Notes under the pieces: model-generated
What the model was told of the DNA's origin: nothing
What the model saw: the letters and a program-made list of their open reading frames with translations, nothing else
Database searches by the model: none
Position numbers and translations under genes: made by a program
In this document: positions 35,840 through 48,034 of the stretch, in pieces
Layout: each line of letters starts with the position of its first letter
Position numbering within the stretch: position 1 is the first letter of the stretch
Assembly (NCBI GenBank): GCA_003339415.1
Contig: PDHQ01000171.1
Span: forward strand, 1-64,000
DNA length: 64,000 nucleotides
DNA from: Ophiocordyceps camponoti-saundersi (nom. inval.)
Taxonomy: Eukaryota > Ascomycota > Sordariomycetes > Hypocreales > Ophiocordycipitaceae
Reading direction: 5' to 3'

Positions 35840-37070
35840 TTATAGTATGCTTTTACTATTTAAAACTCTTTATCTTTAGTAACTTCCTTTATTACTATAT
35901 TCTATTAATATTTATTTTCTATACCCCTCCCTACGCGCCGTTATAACCTTAGCTATTTATTATATATCTTACCGGGACGCGTCTAGTGCCTCTAAGCCTC
36001 CGAATAGATATCGAAACCGTTCCTTTCTAAAGAACCGGAGGACTTTAACACGCTCTTATAGCACGGATTTCTTATAACGATATAATTAGTATATTAATCT
36101 CTAAAGGCCCTAGTAACCTTAATATATTCGTAGAATAGCTAGGGCACGCTTTTATCTTTATATTCCCCGTATAGATTAACCACGTTTTTACGACTAGCTA
36201 TTATAATCCCTTATATTTAGTTAGATATCCTAAGAAGGCGAGCGATTCGTCTCTAATCTATAATATCTAGGTTATTAAGAGCTAAGCAAATAGTCACAGC
36301 TCTCTTCGACTTTTTAGCTATAACCCTCTCCTTATTATCCTATTTTATCTTATTATTTATTACTTTTCCTTAAACTATAGCTTAAAATATTTATATTAGT
36401 AGTATACTACTTAAGTATCTTATTAGAATTCCCCGATACTATCTATAACGTATAATAAAGATTACCGTTCTAGATACGCTTTCTAATCGGCCTAAATAGG
36501 GATTTAGGAAAATCGATAACCTTACGAGTCTCTAATAAAGATATCTTATAATATAAATATAACGATAACCCTTAAGATAACGTAAGATATATAAAAGGCG
36601 AGCGCTAGAAAAAAACGAAAATTCTAGCTATTTCTTATAATAAATAGAAAAAAGTTAACGAAGGGACGATTTTTTTAGGCGGCGCGATAAATCTTAATAA
36701 CCCTTAGTACGTAGAAGAATATAAGAATCCTAATCGCGAAGAAAAAAAACGAAGAATCTACGCCTTTATAATAACGATAAATAAAGTTAAGTTAACGAGG
36801 GAGGATTTTTTTACGCGGCGCGACGAATCTCCTAAATTTATACGTTTACGCTTCGAATTACTAATCTACGCCGCCTTTATTCCTTTGCTAATATCTAAAA
36901 GTTACGTTTTCTTACCCCTAAATACCTCCTTTACTATTTTTCTAATATTTCTATCCTTAACCCTTAATTCTATATACCCTTTTTATAGCTTTATTATTTT
37001 AAATAGACTTTAGTACTTACTTACGTACTTTCTTCCGTTAACTAATAAAAACCTAAGATTACGACGCCTT
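35840..37070 (-). pseudogene. Relic X, copy c
   Basis: Third direct copy. The minus strand reads DFPKSLFRPIRKRI near 36,490-36,510, a diverged match to DFPGSPFRRIKKTV of copy b. It then reads ERVIAKKSKRAVTI, RRIARLLRISN and IIIASRKNV near 36,180-36,350. It contains a tandem pair of a roughly 130-bp element (ACGAAAATTC at about 36,615 and ACGAAGAATC at about 36,750, each followed by AAATAAA-like and GTTAACG). Amino-acid-level conservation between copies suggests X was a real protein before RIP. Confidence 0.55.
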
Positions 37071-38260
37071 TCTTTATTAGCTACCTAATTAGATTACTCT
37101 TATAGTTTAACTACCTTATAGTTTATACCTTAACCGGCTACGGCTTAAGACTAGTTAGCCCGTTTATATAGCTTAACGGTTTAATTTAAAAGTGCTACTA
37201 AAGCTATTTATCGTATTACCGTAATAGAGTTATTAGTAAGATAGAGCACCTCTCTTAATATTACCTACTTATTAGGCAATATATATAAATATATATATAT
37301 ATATATATTATATTAGCTAATAGCTTCCTACCTAGCTGTTGTTGCGGTAGTGTGGTTTTTATACGGCGCTTAGGTTAGGTTTAGTATCCTAAATAGCTAG
37401 CTATCTTCCTTATAAGCTATAGCCTTATACTAGACCCGGCTATTTCGAGTATATATAGTAACTCGCGCTTATATATCGAATATTAATAAGGAAGAGAAAA
37501 AATTAAATTATAATAATAATAATATTATATCTAAACTATTACTCTATACTTTATTTTCCGATCTAATCGTAGGAAAAGATATAGAGATAGCTAGTTAGAC
37601 TAACGGATAAAAAAAAACCCTCTCCTTACCTATCTCTTATACTATATATATATATTAAAAAAAAAGCTTCGTTTAATTCGTTATCTTATCTACTATTTAA
37701 CTATATAGATAGCTATTATTACCTTACTTTTACTATTTTAATCTCCCCCCCCTATATATAAATCTTATAAGCTTATCCCCCCTTACCCCTAGTATCTAAC
37801 CCCGTAATAATACTAGTAAGTAAGTAAAAAAGACCCTCCTCCCTTAAGCTTTATCTACTTTATCTCCGTTACCTTTACCGAATATAAGACCTTTATCCCT
37901 TTACTTACGCTATATAGATTCCCCTCCCCTTCTATAAGTAAAAGCTATTCTACCTATATAAAATCCCCCCCTCTATCTTTATACTAAGAGTATAATTAGT
38001 CCTTTACCTTCGAGGCCGCCTTACCCTTACCCCTATATTAACCCGTAGCCTTCGTCCGGGCTTTCGTCTTAGTTATCGTTTTCGCTTATATCTTCCCTCG
38101 CTTTTAGCCCTTCGCCTCCTCCTCTACCCTTTCTTTCCTTATTTTCCCTTATTCGACTCCGTTAGCGGCGTAGAGAGCTTTTCGAACTCGGTATCGTTTA
38201 TTATCTCCGGTATATAGCCGTTATCTTATAGAGTATATTAATCTGCCTATCTTTTCGCAT
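37070..38260. other. Decayed DNA, no clear gene
   Basis: It includes a TATATATA run at about 37,285, C-rich tracts near 37,745 and 37,970, and pyrimidine-rich stretches near 38,100-38,160. No coherent frame or repeat copy is seen. Confidence 0.45.
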
Positions 38261-38874
38261 TTTAGCGGGGGGAGAATAATACCCTAAGTAAGCATAGTAA
38301 ATATTTAAGGGGCGTAACTTCTTAGGTAACTAATATTTTTAACTAATATAAGGGGGGGTCTCTAGCTATAGGGGTTAAGCTAGATAGTAATTTTCTATAG
38401 GGAAAATAATAAAAAGTTAGTATTCTATATAAAAACTTAAAAAAATAAGAAAGATAGAGTTTAGGACTATTTAATTAATATATTAAGACTTTAAAAGAAA
38501 TGCTTAAATTAGTAATTCGTAGTAAAAAAGCGTAAAGTTTAAAATAAAGTTATATTTCTATTTAGTAAAGTTTTTACTATAAGTCCTCTCTAAGACTCGA
38601 TTTACGATATATAACTTTTTAGATAGCTATAAAGATAAGGTTAAGGCCTAATTACTTACTTAATTTCTTCCTCTTTCGAGGGAGACTAATTTATACTATA
38701 TACTTAGTAATAACCCTTATCTAGTATCGTTCACCTCTTATATCCTAATCCTTAGATACCCTTAGGAAAAGAAAGAGGTTTAGAAACTATTTTAACCTTA
38801 TATAAGCCCCTAATAATTCCCTAGCTAAGGTATATGCTTGTTTTTCTTTAGCCGTGTTTACTACCGCCGCTAAA
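38261..38874. mobile_element. Short TIR element R3, copy 5 (614 bp)
   Basis: It begins TTTAGCGGGGGGAG and ends CTACCGCCGCTAAA, inverted over TTTAGCGG. The interior is collinear with copies 1 and 4 (ATACCCTAAGTAAGCATAG, TCTAGCTATAGGGG, GGTTAAGGCCTAATTACTTA). Flanks do not give the 3-bp duplication seen for copies 1 and 4. Confidence 0.75.
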
Positions 38875-38919
38875 GCACCTTTATCGACGAAATATAAGAC
38901 TCTTCTTCTATATCTCGGG

Positions 38920-39670
38920 CTAGGATATATATACGTAAGTATTAGGCAAAGCTAATAGCGCAGATAGAAGGAATAAAGTAAGATATTAACTCGATAGATA
39001 AATAGAACTATATTCCGTCTACCTAGGTTAGGCTAATCCCGAGTATATATACCTTCTAAGTATAGGTACCTTAGTATAAGGCCGGCCTACCTAAAACTAG
39101 GGGGGAAATATAGGATTAGAAATACTAGGACTAGGGGTCGATATATAAAGGGGAATCGTCTAACCCTCTAAAGGTATACGGTTTAACCTTTACGGTAAAC
39201 TATGCCTCTATATATCGTACGCCCCCGTACTCACTTCCCTACCCCTAATATACCCCCTCCGGGGCTAAGAAAAATAGGCCCGGAAAGGAAGAAACTATTA
39301 GTGCTAAAAAAGAAGCAGAAAAGCCTCGGAAAAAATATACTAAAGCTTAAGAATAGAGGAAGGAAAAAATAGCCGTAGAAGTGTAAAAATCGAACATTTC
39401 GAAAAAGGGTATATACCGATAGTACGTACTATCGGCTAGTAATCTAGTAACCTTATTAGTTAGATTATCGATAATAGGTGCGGTAATCTCGAAAGCTAAT
39501 TAGTTAGCCGAGGACGTATATAAGAAGGTACCGAAGTATATATAAAGTAGGCGTTTTAGGGAGCGTTATAGATAGTCTTTAGCGTAGATAATAAACTATA
39601 GAAAAATATAGGAAAAGCGTCTAAAAGGAAAGTATTATAATTTTAAAAGATAGAAAGGAAATAATAGCGT
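38920..39670 (+). repeat. Inverted repeat R4, right arm, with N-terminal fragment of relic X
   Basis: It is the reverse complement of 34,900-35,680. From about 39,265 the plus strand reads PGKEETISAKKEAEKPRKKY, then RKEKIAVEV, ASNLVTLLVRLSIIGAVISK and AEDVYKKVPKYI, with TAA/TAG at glutamine-like sites. This is the lysine-rich N-terminal part of X. The rest of X is not found beyond about 39,670, so this is a detached, inverted fragment. Confidence 0.7.
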
Positions 39671-39984
39671 TATAAATTAATAGACCGGGGCCCGCTTATA
39701 AATAAAAACGAAAAATTCGGCGCGCGTAGGAAAATTCTACTATTTTTAACTTTATCTGCCCTATTATTTTAAACCCGAAAAATCGTTTTTCTTTTAGCCT
39801 TTACCGTATAGTTCGTTATTCTTATATTCCGAGGAAATATTATAATAAAGATATACTATCTCGAGCTAGGTAACGAGGTTATTAAGTTCCTAGGATCGCT
39901 ATTCGGCGCTATTACCGTTCGTAAAGAAAATAATCGAAAGATATTTTATACTCTTAAAATAAGAGACCCTAAGTCGTCTAGGAG

Positions 39985-40490
39985 ATTTTAGTATCTTACT
40001 ACTAACGTAAGTAAACCTAGTAAAATAAGAAAGGAATAGGAATAATTATTATTAGGACGCGGAAGCGCGCGTAGCGGCTATGCCGCCGCTTAGGAACCCG
40101 ATTATCTCGATCGCGTATAATCCCGCTTATATTACTTATTAGCGTCGGATTATATTACTCTTACGCTTCCCCGACTAGCTATAAGGAATTCTTATAGTAA
40201 GCTAAGGCGAGATTATTCGTTCTTATATTAAATATAAGAACCTAACTCTTCCGCTCGCTATTTACTACTATATTAAGGTTCTAAGCGTTTTCGGCGGTCG
40301 TTATATTAATTATATTATTATAGAGCGCCCCTATAATTACCCGACTAGTTTATTATTAGGAGGCTCGAGTTCCGATAGTACTATTACGAATTTATAGGCG
40401 GTTTTGCGTCGTGCTAGCCTTAACCTAGCTTATTAGGTTAGTAGCCTTAGTATATTCCCTCGTATATAGATAGTATAAGGGTATAGGGAG
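39985..40490 (+). pseudogene. Unidentified coding relic
   Basis: About 165 codons are coherent on the plus strand: DAEARVAAMPPLRNPIISIA, then YNPAYITY, RRIILLLRFPD, GEIIRSYIKYKNLTLPLAIY and VLSVFGGRYINYIIIERPYN. A Ser-rich tail (LLLGGSSSDSTITNL) follows. Stops are TAA/TAG only. No domain is recognised and the start is not visible. It lies between the R4 right arm and a copia fragment that faces the other way. Confidence 0.5.
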
Positions 40491-40684
40491 ATAAGAAAAA
40501 GGGGAAAGGAAAGGGGAAATAATCGTATATATCCTTAATATTATAGTAATTTACTATAGTTTCCTTAAAATAAAAAGTATAACGTAAAGAAACGTAGCAA
40601 AAAATATAGGAAAGAAAGAGTTTATAATAAAGGAAAGAAATAGAAGAAAAGAGAAGGAAGTTAGTAAGGTAGAGGTAAAACCCT

Positions 40685-41465
40685 AATACGCTTGCGGAAA
40701 AGAAGCAAAGCCTTAGTAAGTAGGGCTTTTATAAAGCTATCCGCAGGGTTATTTATAAAGGCGATCTAGCGGATTTTAAGGCGTTTATCCTATACCTCTT
40801 ATCGTAACTAGTAATTATAAATATCGATATATTAGAGGTTTATTTAAAGTTTCGCGGGAGGTTTAGTTAGGAGTATAATTATACGCTAATTATTATAGTA
40901 AAGTATTAAGATACCTATTATTTAAATACCGAGTTCTTTAATTAAGCGGGATAGGGCCTGTTATTCCTTAGCGGCTTTAGAAAAGGCTAGGAGTTCCCTT
41001 TCCGTAAAGGAGGTTATAACGGTTATTTGCTTTATAGCCTTCTAATTAAAAGTACCACTATCCTAAAGTTAGAAATAATAACCCTAAGATAATTTGCGAG
41101 TATCCGGATAATTAGCGTAGGAAGAATCTAATAAGCAGATAGCCGTATAAGTTCTAAGACCGAAAGAGAGGGCGTAATTAGCTATATTAAGAAGATAGGC
41201 TAGGTAACGCTTAATTTTATAAAAATAACGCGGCCCTAAGTTTAAGCGTAACCTCGTAAGCTTACTAACCGTATACGCGATATCTAGTCGAGTATAAATA
41301 GCGACGTAGAGAGCACTGCCTATTATTAAAAGATAGTATTTTAATATAGAACCGCTCCCTTATAACTTATCTAATAAGGATTTCTAACTATTATAAGCCC
41401 GATATTCTATATTAAAAAATACTAAAAGATACTATCCGGCACTCTCGTAACCTAAACGATCTCCC
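40685..41465 (-). pseudogene. Copia RNase H fragment of a second retrotransposon
   Basis: The minus strand reads GSALYVAIYTRLDIAYTVSK, a classic copia block (GSLLYxAxxTRPDIAxAVS). It continues LAYLLNIANYALSFGL, then DSSYANYPDTRKLS-GYYF (RNase H core), ITSFTERELLAFSKAAKE (catalytic TxxTExE), VDIHNY-like text and INNPADSFIKALLTKALLLF (the NPAD-xxTK-L tail). TAA/TAG stand at glutamine sites. RT, integrase, gag and LTRs were not found next to it, so this is a truncated fragment from about the end of RT to the end of pol. It differs from the complete element at 14.5-20.7 kb. Confidence 0.85.
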
Positions 41466-41469
41466 TCCC

Positions 41470-42100
41470 TCCTCTTATATATAATTATCGTCCTATTTTA
41501 CTCCCTAACCTACTAATTAATACGTTTCTTTTACTAGTCTAGCTTTATAATATAGGTTATTAGACGGCCTCTTAATACTCGAAATTTATAGCGCCCTTTT
41601 ACTTAGGTATATTCGTCCTACTTTTACCTCTCCGTACGTCTATCTATATAGCTATCTATAGCTATTCCTATTATATATATATACGGGAAATAGAATTAAG
41701 GAATAATAAGAGTAGGAAATAGTAATACCTTTATAAGGATTTGTTATAAATAAACTATATAACTTATATATCTTATATAATAAGCAGAGTTTATAAGGTA
41801 TTTTTAATATAATGTTTACGATACCTTAATATATATAAGTATATACTAATATTAGTTATTTTATCTTATATAGTTTAGGTTATAGCTAAAAGATAAAGCG
41901 TAGGGATTATAAAAAAAAACTAAATATACGATAGTATACCTATATTATCCCCTAAGTTTAATATTACTATACTACCTTATAAAAGATATAATGTCCTAAA
42001 TTACCTATATTCTTTCTATTAACTTTAAGCTTTTAAATATATCTTAAGAACCTATAATATTATAATAACGCTTAAGTAACTTAATTACTATATCTCGCTG
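41470..42100. other. AT-rich spacer
   Basis: TA-rich sequence with many TATA words and few CA/TG. No coherent frame was found on either strand. Confidence 0.45.
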
Positions 42101-44660
42101 CAAAGCTTCCTCCCCTAAGCACTAACTTAGTAAGCGATACTAAAATCGATAATCCGATAACTAACTATACGAAGAAATAACCTAATCCCTCACTACTTAA
42201 GATAAATATTTTAACGATATTACGAGTATATTTTAGGACGCTAAAAAATACTATATACTTATAGCTAAGATCCCTATAAGAGTTCTAAAAATAGATTAGA
42301 TAATCTCGAAAAATAGAATACTCGATAAGAAGTATATTAACTAACTTTACGAAGCGTTTTATTAAGGAGCCCTATAACGAAATACGGTTAAAAACTATAT
42401 TACTATCCTTTTCTCTCTTAATAAGTCCCGGCGCTTCCTATAAAGTAAGAATATTAATACCGAACTACGTAATATTAAAACTATTTATAATTTGCTCGAT
42501 TAGCTTTTAGAAATGCCGGTTAAGGTATTATTTAGCTAGTACCGGATCGAAGCGCTTAAAAGGTATAATTAAGAGTATAATAGGGAGGAGGCTAACTTAT
42601 AGTAGCCCTACTAGCTCTATAATAAAAGTCTAAGCCTTATACCCTATTAATCTCGTAACTTTACGCTAATAATAATATAAATTTTATATTAAGGAATATC
42701 GACTTAATATTACGTTTTAATTAGCAAACTCTCTTAAAAAACGATAATTACGGCGATATTTAAGTATAGGTAGTAAAGGCGGCCTCCTAAGATCTTAAAA
42801 GGTTCTAAGGCACTGCTTATAATATCGAAACCGAAATAGGACGCTGCCTTTTCCTAGAAAGCTAACTAAGCTTCCCGCTATAATAACTCGCTACTATATA
42901 GCGTAACCTTATCTAGAAAAATTATATTACCGCCTAGTACTTTACCGCCTTAAGTAAAGGTACTTTTAGGATTATTACGTAGGATTCGATAATACGCCTT
43001 AGAGTTCCCGAAGTTCGCCACCCCCCCCCCCCCCCGACCGCTATGCCTTATTTTTAATATTATTATTTACTATAGTTTTAGTTCGCTGCCTTTTATTACA
43101 TTACGTATAACCTCCGATACCTTTACCTTACCGCCTATTACCGCGTAATACCTAATAACTAGTATAAACTCGCAGCTGCTCTTCGTAACGATAATCCGCT
43201 TACTAAGATCGAAAAGCTCCTTTTCTTACCCTAAAAAGACGCTAAATTAGGTAGCGTAATCGCGGAACGTAACGGTTCCCTACTTATCTAATTTACTAAT
43301 AATAAGTACGAATATATTTACTATAAGCTTATAGAAAGATATATTAAGATCCTTAACCTTACTTAGACTATAAACTTATCCTCGATAAAATATAAGGTAC
43401 TCCGTTAAGTAATAAAATATATAATAAGCTAGCTAAATAATACGCTTACTATTATCTTCGACTAACGCGATAATTAGAAGCTATCCCTTTATAGAGACCT
43501 CCTCCCCGCCCTCCTATCCTTTAGTACCGAACGCCTTAATAAAGCTAAATAGAGACCCGTTTTATTCCTACTATATTTCGATACTAAACTTATTAATAAG
43601 CGCCTAGTAATTATTCTCTAGTATAAGTTACTTAACTTTACGATCCGTAATCTTAAGGTATTAAAGTAGCTATATTAAACTAACTACCTTACGCTCCCTA
43701 AAGAGGGAATCGATACTAATAACTACGCTGCCCGATTTAGCGATTAGTTTTAGTATAGTTTACTAAATATCGTTCGCTAATATATCGGTCCTAACTTTCG
43801 CCTTACCTAGTCGCTAGCCGTAGATACCGATACCGGTCCTTATAATAGCGGCGGAACCGAAATATTTAATCTCGCTTAGGACCTCTATACCTACGCGTTA
43901 AGGCTCCCCTCTATTACTTAGGATAAACGCCTTTATTATATCCTTAAGTTAGCCGAGTTCCCTAAGACCCTCGCCGCCCTCTTTATATAGTAACTTTCGC
44001 TATAATAATATACTACCTACTTATTATACTAAGTTCTCGAAACTAATAGCGGTAGTAATCCTAATGCTAAAAATATCGAAACCTAACGCCTAAACGTACC
44101 TTCGTTTATTGCCGCTACTTAGGATTTAACCCCCCCCTTAACCTTACTACCGCCTTCGCGAAAACGGGCTCCCCTAACCGTAATATAGCTATTTAAAGCA
44201 AGTAGCTAACTACGTTCTAAGCCTCCCCCCGACGAAAATATTACTCTCCCCTTAAGTCCTATATATTCCTACGACGATACGTACTAAGAACGAGGCACCG
44301 CTAGCGAAGATAACGGAAATATACGTTATAATTCCGATAGCTTACTTCCTCCGTTACCCCTTCCTTGCACTAAAGCTAATTCCCCTAATACTACCCTTAA
44401 GGGTAATATTATCCTATCTGTCCGCTATCCTTAACTTACTAATACCCCGCTAGCTACTAGCAAAATACCCTTAAAGCTAGGTTAGATAAGCTACCTTACG
44501 TAGTTTATATAATAAGTAAGTCTTACTCTACCTGCTATAAGGACGAATAATTATACTGCTAGTAGACTATAGAATATAACGCTAAGGAATAAGTTAAACT
44601 ATTCCTCGTAGTTTGCCGGTATAATATTTTCGTAGGGGCTAAAGGTAAATGATAGAAATA
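42100..44660 (+). pseudogene. Long coding relic A (about 850 codons)
   Basis: Two adjoining plus-strand frames, with a shift near 42,620-42,650, give one coherent protein interrupted only by TAA/TAG. Early segments are AKKYYILIAKIPIRVLKID and NTELRNIKTIYNLLD. After the shift it reads GTAYNIETEIGRCLFLES, then KGTFRIIT and IIRLRVPEVRHPPP into the C15 run at 43,021. The frame stays the same after the run: FAAFYYITYNLRYLYLTAYY, LRNDNPLTKIEKLLFLP, LYRDLLPALLSFSTERLNKA, SLAVDTDTGPYNSGGTEIFN. A Pro/Ser-rich linker follows (TPPLTLLPPSRKRAPL). Family unknown. It lies just upstream of relics B and C on the same strand. Confidence 0.55.
43021..43035. repeat. C15 homopolymer inside relic A
   Basis: Fifteen consecutive C bases. 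The reading frame of relic A is the same on both sides, so here the tract could encode prolines. Compare the other C/G runs in the window. Confidence 0.9.
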
Positions 44661-45604
44661 GTAAGGCATGCTAATTATATTTAGAGAGATTTTTTATTAA
44701 AAAAGTATAGTTTATATCGCCTACTATATTTTATTAATATTATAACTTTTTTCTTATAAACCTAACTACCGTCCTGCACCTTTTATAATATCTTAATATA
44801 ATATTAATAATATTACTTAAGTATTAGGCTTTATATTCCCGGAAATAGTTTCTTAAAGAGATATTATAATTTACGCTCCCTATTACTATTTAAATCTATA
44901 TACTTTTATAGTAGAGTCTCTATAAACTACCTTATTAAAGCACTTAATTTCCCTATATATAATATAATATTATATACTATCTTTTTCTACTATCTTACTA
45001 TAATTATACCGCTAATATTATTCTTCTATTCTATCTTACCTATTTCGTACGAAAAATAAAATAATATAAGTTTTAATTATCTATATAACTACTATATAGC
45101 TTTAGAGGAAATACGATAGAGAATATATAAGTATAGATAATTTAAAGAATTCTTTATAAAGGGACTATAATAACGGGGCCCTAAATTTTCTTTACCCTTA
45201 TACGATACTGCGGGTTAAAAGGGCCTAGTAACAGGGCCGCTTACGATATTAAATAAAATTATAATATAAATATAATATAAGTACTAAATCTAAATACTAC
45301 GTAGTAAAATAAAAAAAAAATATTTAGCCTGCCGTTCTTCTTATAAAAGGACTAAATAATTAATATGTTTAACTTGCCCGTTAATTACTCTCTCTCCCTT
45401 TATAGGTTATTACCTACTTACCTCCCTTATACGCCCTTAATACTTACGGCACGTGTACTCCTCTACTTAAAGTATATATTAAAATACCCCCTACCTATAA
45501 TTTTTATAATAACTAATACTATTCTTATAATAATAACGAAGACCGGCCTTAATCTCCTACTAAGCTAAGATATATTAATAACTCGCTAGAATTTAAAGAT
45601 AAAT
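44660..45604. other. Spacer between relics A and B
   Basis: AT-rich. A 67-codon open stretch at 45,365-45,568 is rich in Leu, Ile and Thr, but that is what TA-rich RIP DNA encodes, so I do not call it a gene. A T/A-rich run of A bases lies near 45,310. Confidence 0.4.
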
Positions 45605-47999
45605 ATGCCCCCCTAGATAAGGAAACTACCCTTATCTAGCGCGGGTATACGATTAATTATACCTTTAGATCTCGTAAATTTTCCGGTAACTATTTCTATT
45701 ACGTTATACCTAATTTAGGCTAATCCGAAACTAGCCTCTTAACTTCGAAGACTTACTAATTCTCCTAATTTTAATCCCGCCGAAGCCCTCTCTCTCTTCT
45801 AAACCCGCTATACTATCGATTACGGACACTCTCGGGATAGTCGCTAATCCTAACCCGTAAGCGTCGAAAATAATTACTATCCGACCTTTTATATAGATAT
45901 AATTAGTATTATTAGTCTTCCCCTTTAAATTATCTCGCGCTAAGGCGGATTTTTTAATAATATTACCTTTACCTTATAGCGTTAGTCCGCGCCTTACGCT
46001 TTTAAGTATACGATTAAACTACTACTATTTACCCTTACTAACCGTATATTCCGTATCGCTATAGCGGGCTTACGAGAAACTTAGTTTATCGTTATATACC
46101 CCGTTAAACCTAAGATTAACGATTCTAATAAAGTAAACCCGGCCGCTAGGCCTCGAAACCTATCTAAGGTAACCTCCGCTAGTATAGTAATATATACCGA
46201 CTACGCTAGCTACCTTATAGAATATATTAAGAGCATATTCGAGACCTTAAAGCTTTACGGATCTAATATTAAGCTTAGTTAGCGGCTTAACGAAACCTAT
46301 TCGTAAACCTTATCCCTTATAAAGTAAGTTATATTCTAGTAAATTTTTATAAACTCCTAGCTTATATTCGCCTATAACTATCGCGATAACGCCTTCTAGA
46401 CGAAGAACGAGCCCGCCTTTTACGCCTATAACTACGATGCTAATACTTAGATTAATCTAAAACCCGTCCCCTCCCCCTATACTACCCCGGACCCCGATAG
46501 CGATAACGTTATCCCCGCCCTATACCCCTTTTCTAACCGCCTCCTTATACTCTCTAGCGGGCTTAACGCTAGGTATAACCTTTCCGGAATCGCTTACGTC
46601 TCCTATACCCTCGCTGCCGATATATAATATTCCCTACGAGAGCAAAGCGGGATACCTAACGCCCGCTACTCTACGCCGCTATACCCCTCCGGCGACGTTA
46701 ATACTCTTAAAGTTAGACGCTTATACTTACTAGCTAACTATACCCTTATCGCTTAGTATTATAGCTACCTTACTAACTTTACTTTCTACCTGCTCGCCTT
46801 CTATCCCTAATTTAGTAATTTCTTATTTCTAGTATTACCTTATTTCCTATAAGATATATACTAAGATAACTATAATAGCGACGCCGATCGCGCGCGTTAC
46901 CTAAATATAGTATTATTCGGCTTTTTTTAAGGCTACTTTAATATTAAGCGTTCTATCCGTAGCCGCCTAGAAGACCTCTTAGTAGCGAAAGGTATCGGCA
47001 CCGCTACGCTTACCCTCCCGCCGGCTAAGGCGGCGAGATACGGCGTAGCTACCGATATTAGGTATAAGAGGCTCTTCGGCGCCCTCCGCGGCCGCGCTAA
47101 CCTAATAAACCCCGAGGTATTTATACCGTTTACGCGCGAAAGGGAGCAGATTAAGGCCTTTATTAAACTCTAATCTTACGCTTTTCGTATAGAATAGGTC
47201 GTTATAGTACGGACCCCGGAGCTAGCCGTTAAATACCGTAACTTTAGTACTATCTTAAAGCCTATACTTAACCTAATCGACTTCTTCCTTTATAATAAAT
47301 CCTCCTATATATCGCCCCTCCGTAACTTCTAGCTTAATATTTTCCCCGGTATTCTCTCTACTTACGGCCGGATATTCGACTTTATAATATATAGTATAGA
47401 TTCGCGCTTCCTTACCTCTCTTAATACTAGGCTTAACGTTGCCGACTCCGAGGCCGTAGCTATTATCGACCGCCTCGGAAACTTTTATTTTACTAGCGAC
47501 TTTAGGGTATTATTTACTAAGACCCTCGGCCTAATACTTATAATAGAAAGCTTAAAAAAGGGGGCATAGCCCTTTATTTTGCTAATAGTACTTAACTTTA
47601 AGCGGACTCCTAGTATAATAAATACCGGCTACCTCCGCTCTATTTTAGCCGATAAATAATTACCGCTCTTATACCTTCTTACGCTTAAGTTTTATTATAG
47701 CGTCTACGTCTCTAGCACTCGCTATAATAATATTAAGTTTAGTATCTTTAGGCGCGATTTTATTTCCTCCCCCTAAGATATTATAAACTTCGCCGTAACT
47801 ATAATCTAAGATCTCTAAGTTTTGCAAACGGTCGCGTTCGTTACTTCTAAGTTCCGTAACTTTTTAAAGAATCGGTTATCTAAGGCTATCGAAACTAACT
47901 AGCCTAACGATACCGACTATACGCGGCGAAATTAGCGTATTACCGCCTTTCTCGAATAGTAGCAGTTAAGCTAAAACCCCTTTACTATTCCGTATCTCT

Positions 48000-48034
<35 letters not shown>

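Noticed and set aside
27577..38874. R3 copies 4 and 5 as the LTRs of one 11-kb retrotransposon
   Set aside because: R3 occurs at five places, has inverted rather than direct terminal motifs, and no pol domains were found between these two copies.
45365..45568. 67-codon hydrophobic open frame
   Set aside because: Leu/Ile/Thr/Tyr-rich text is what TA-rich RIP DNA yields. There is no match to neighbours and no conservation to judge by.
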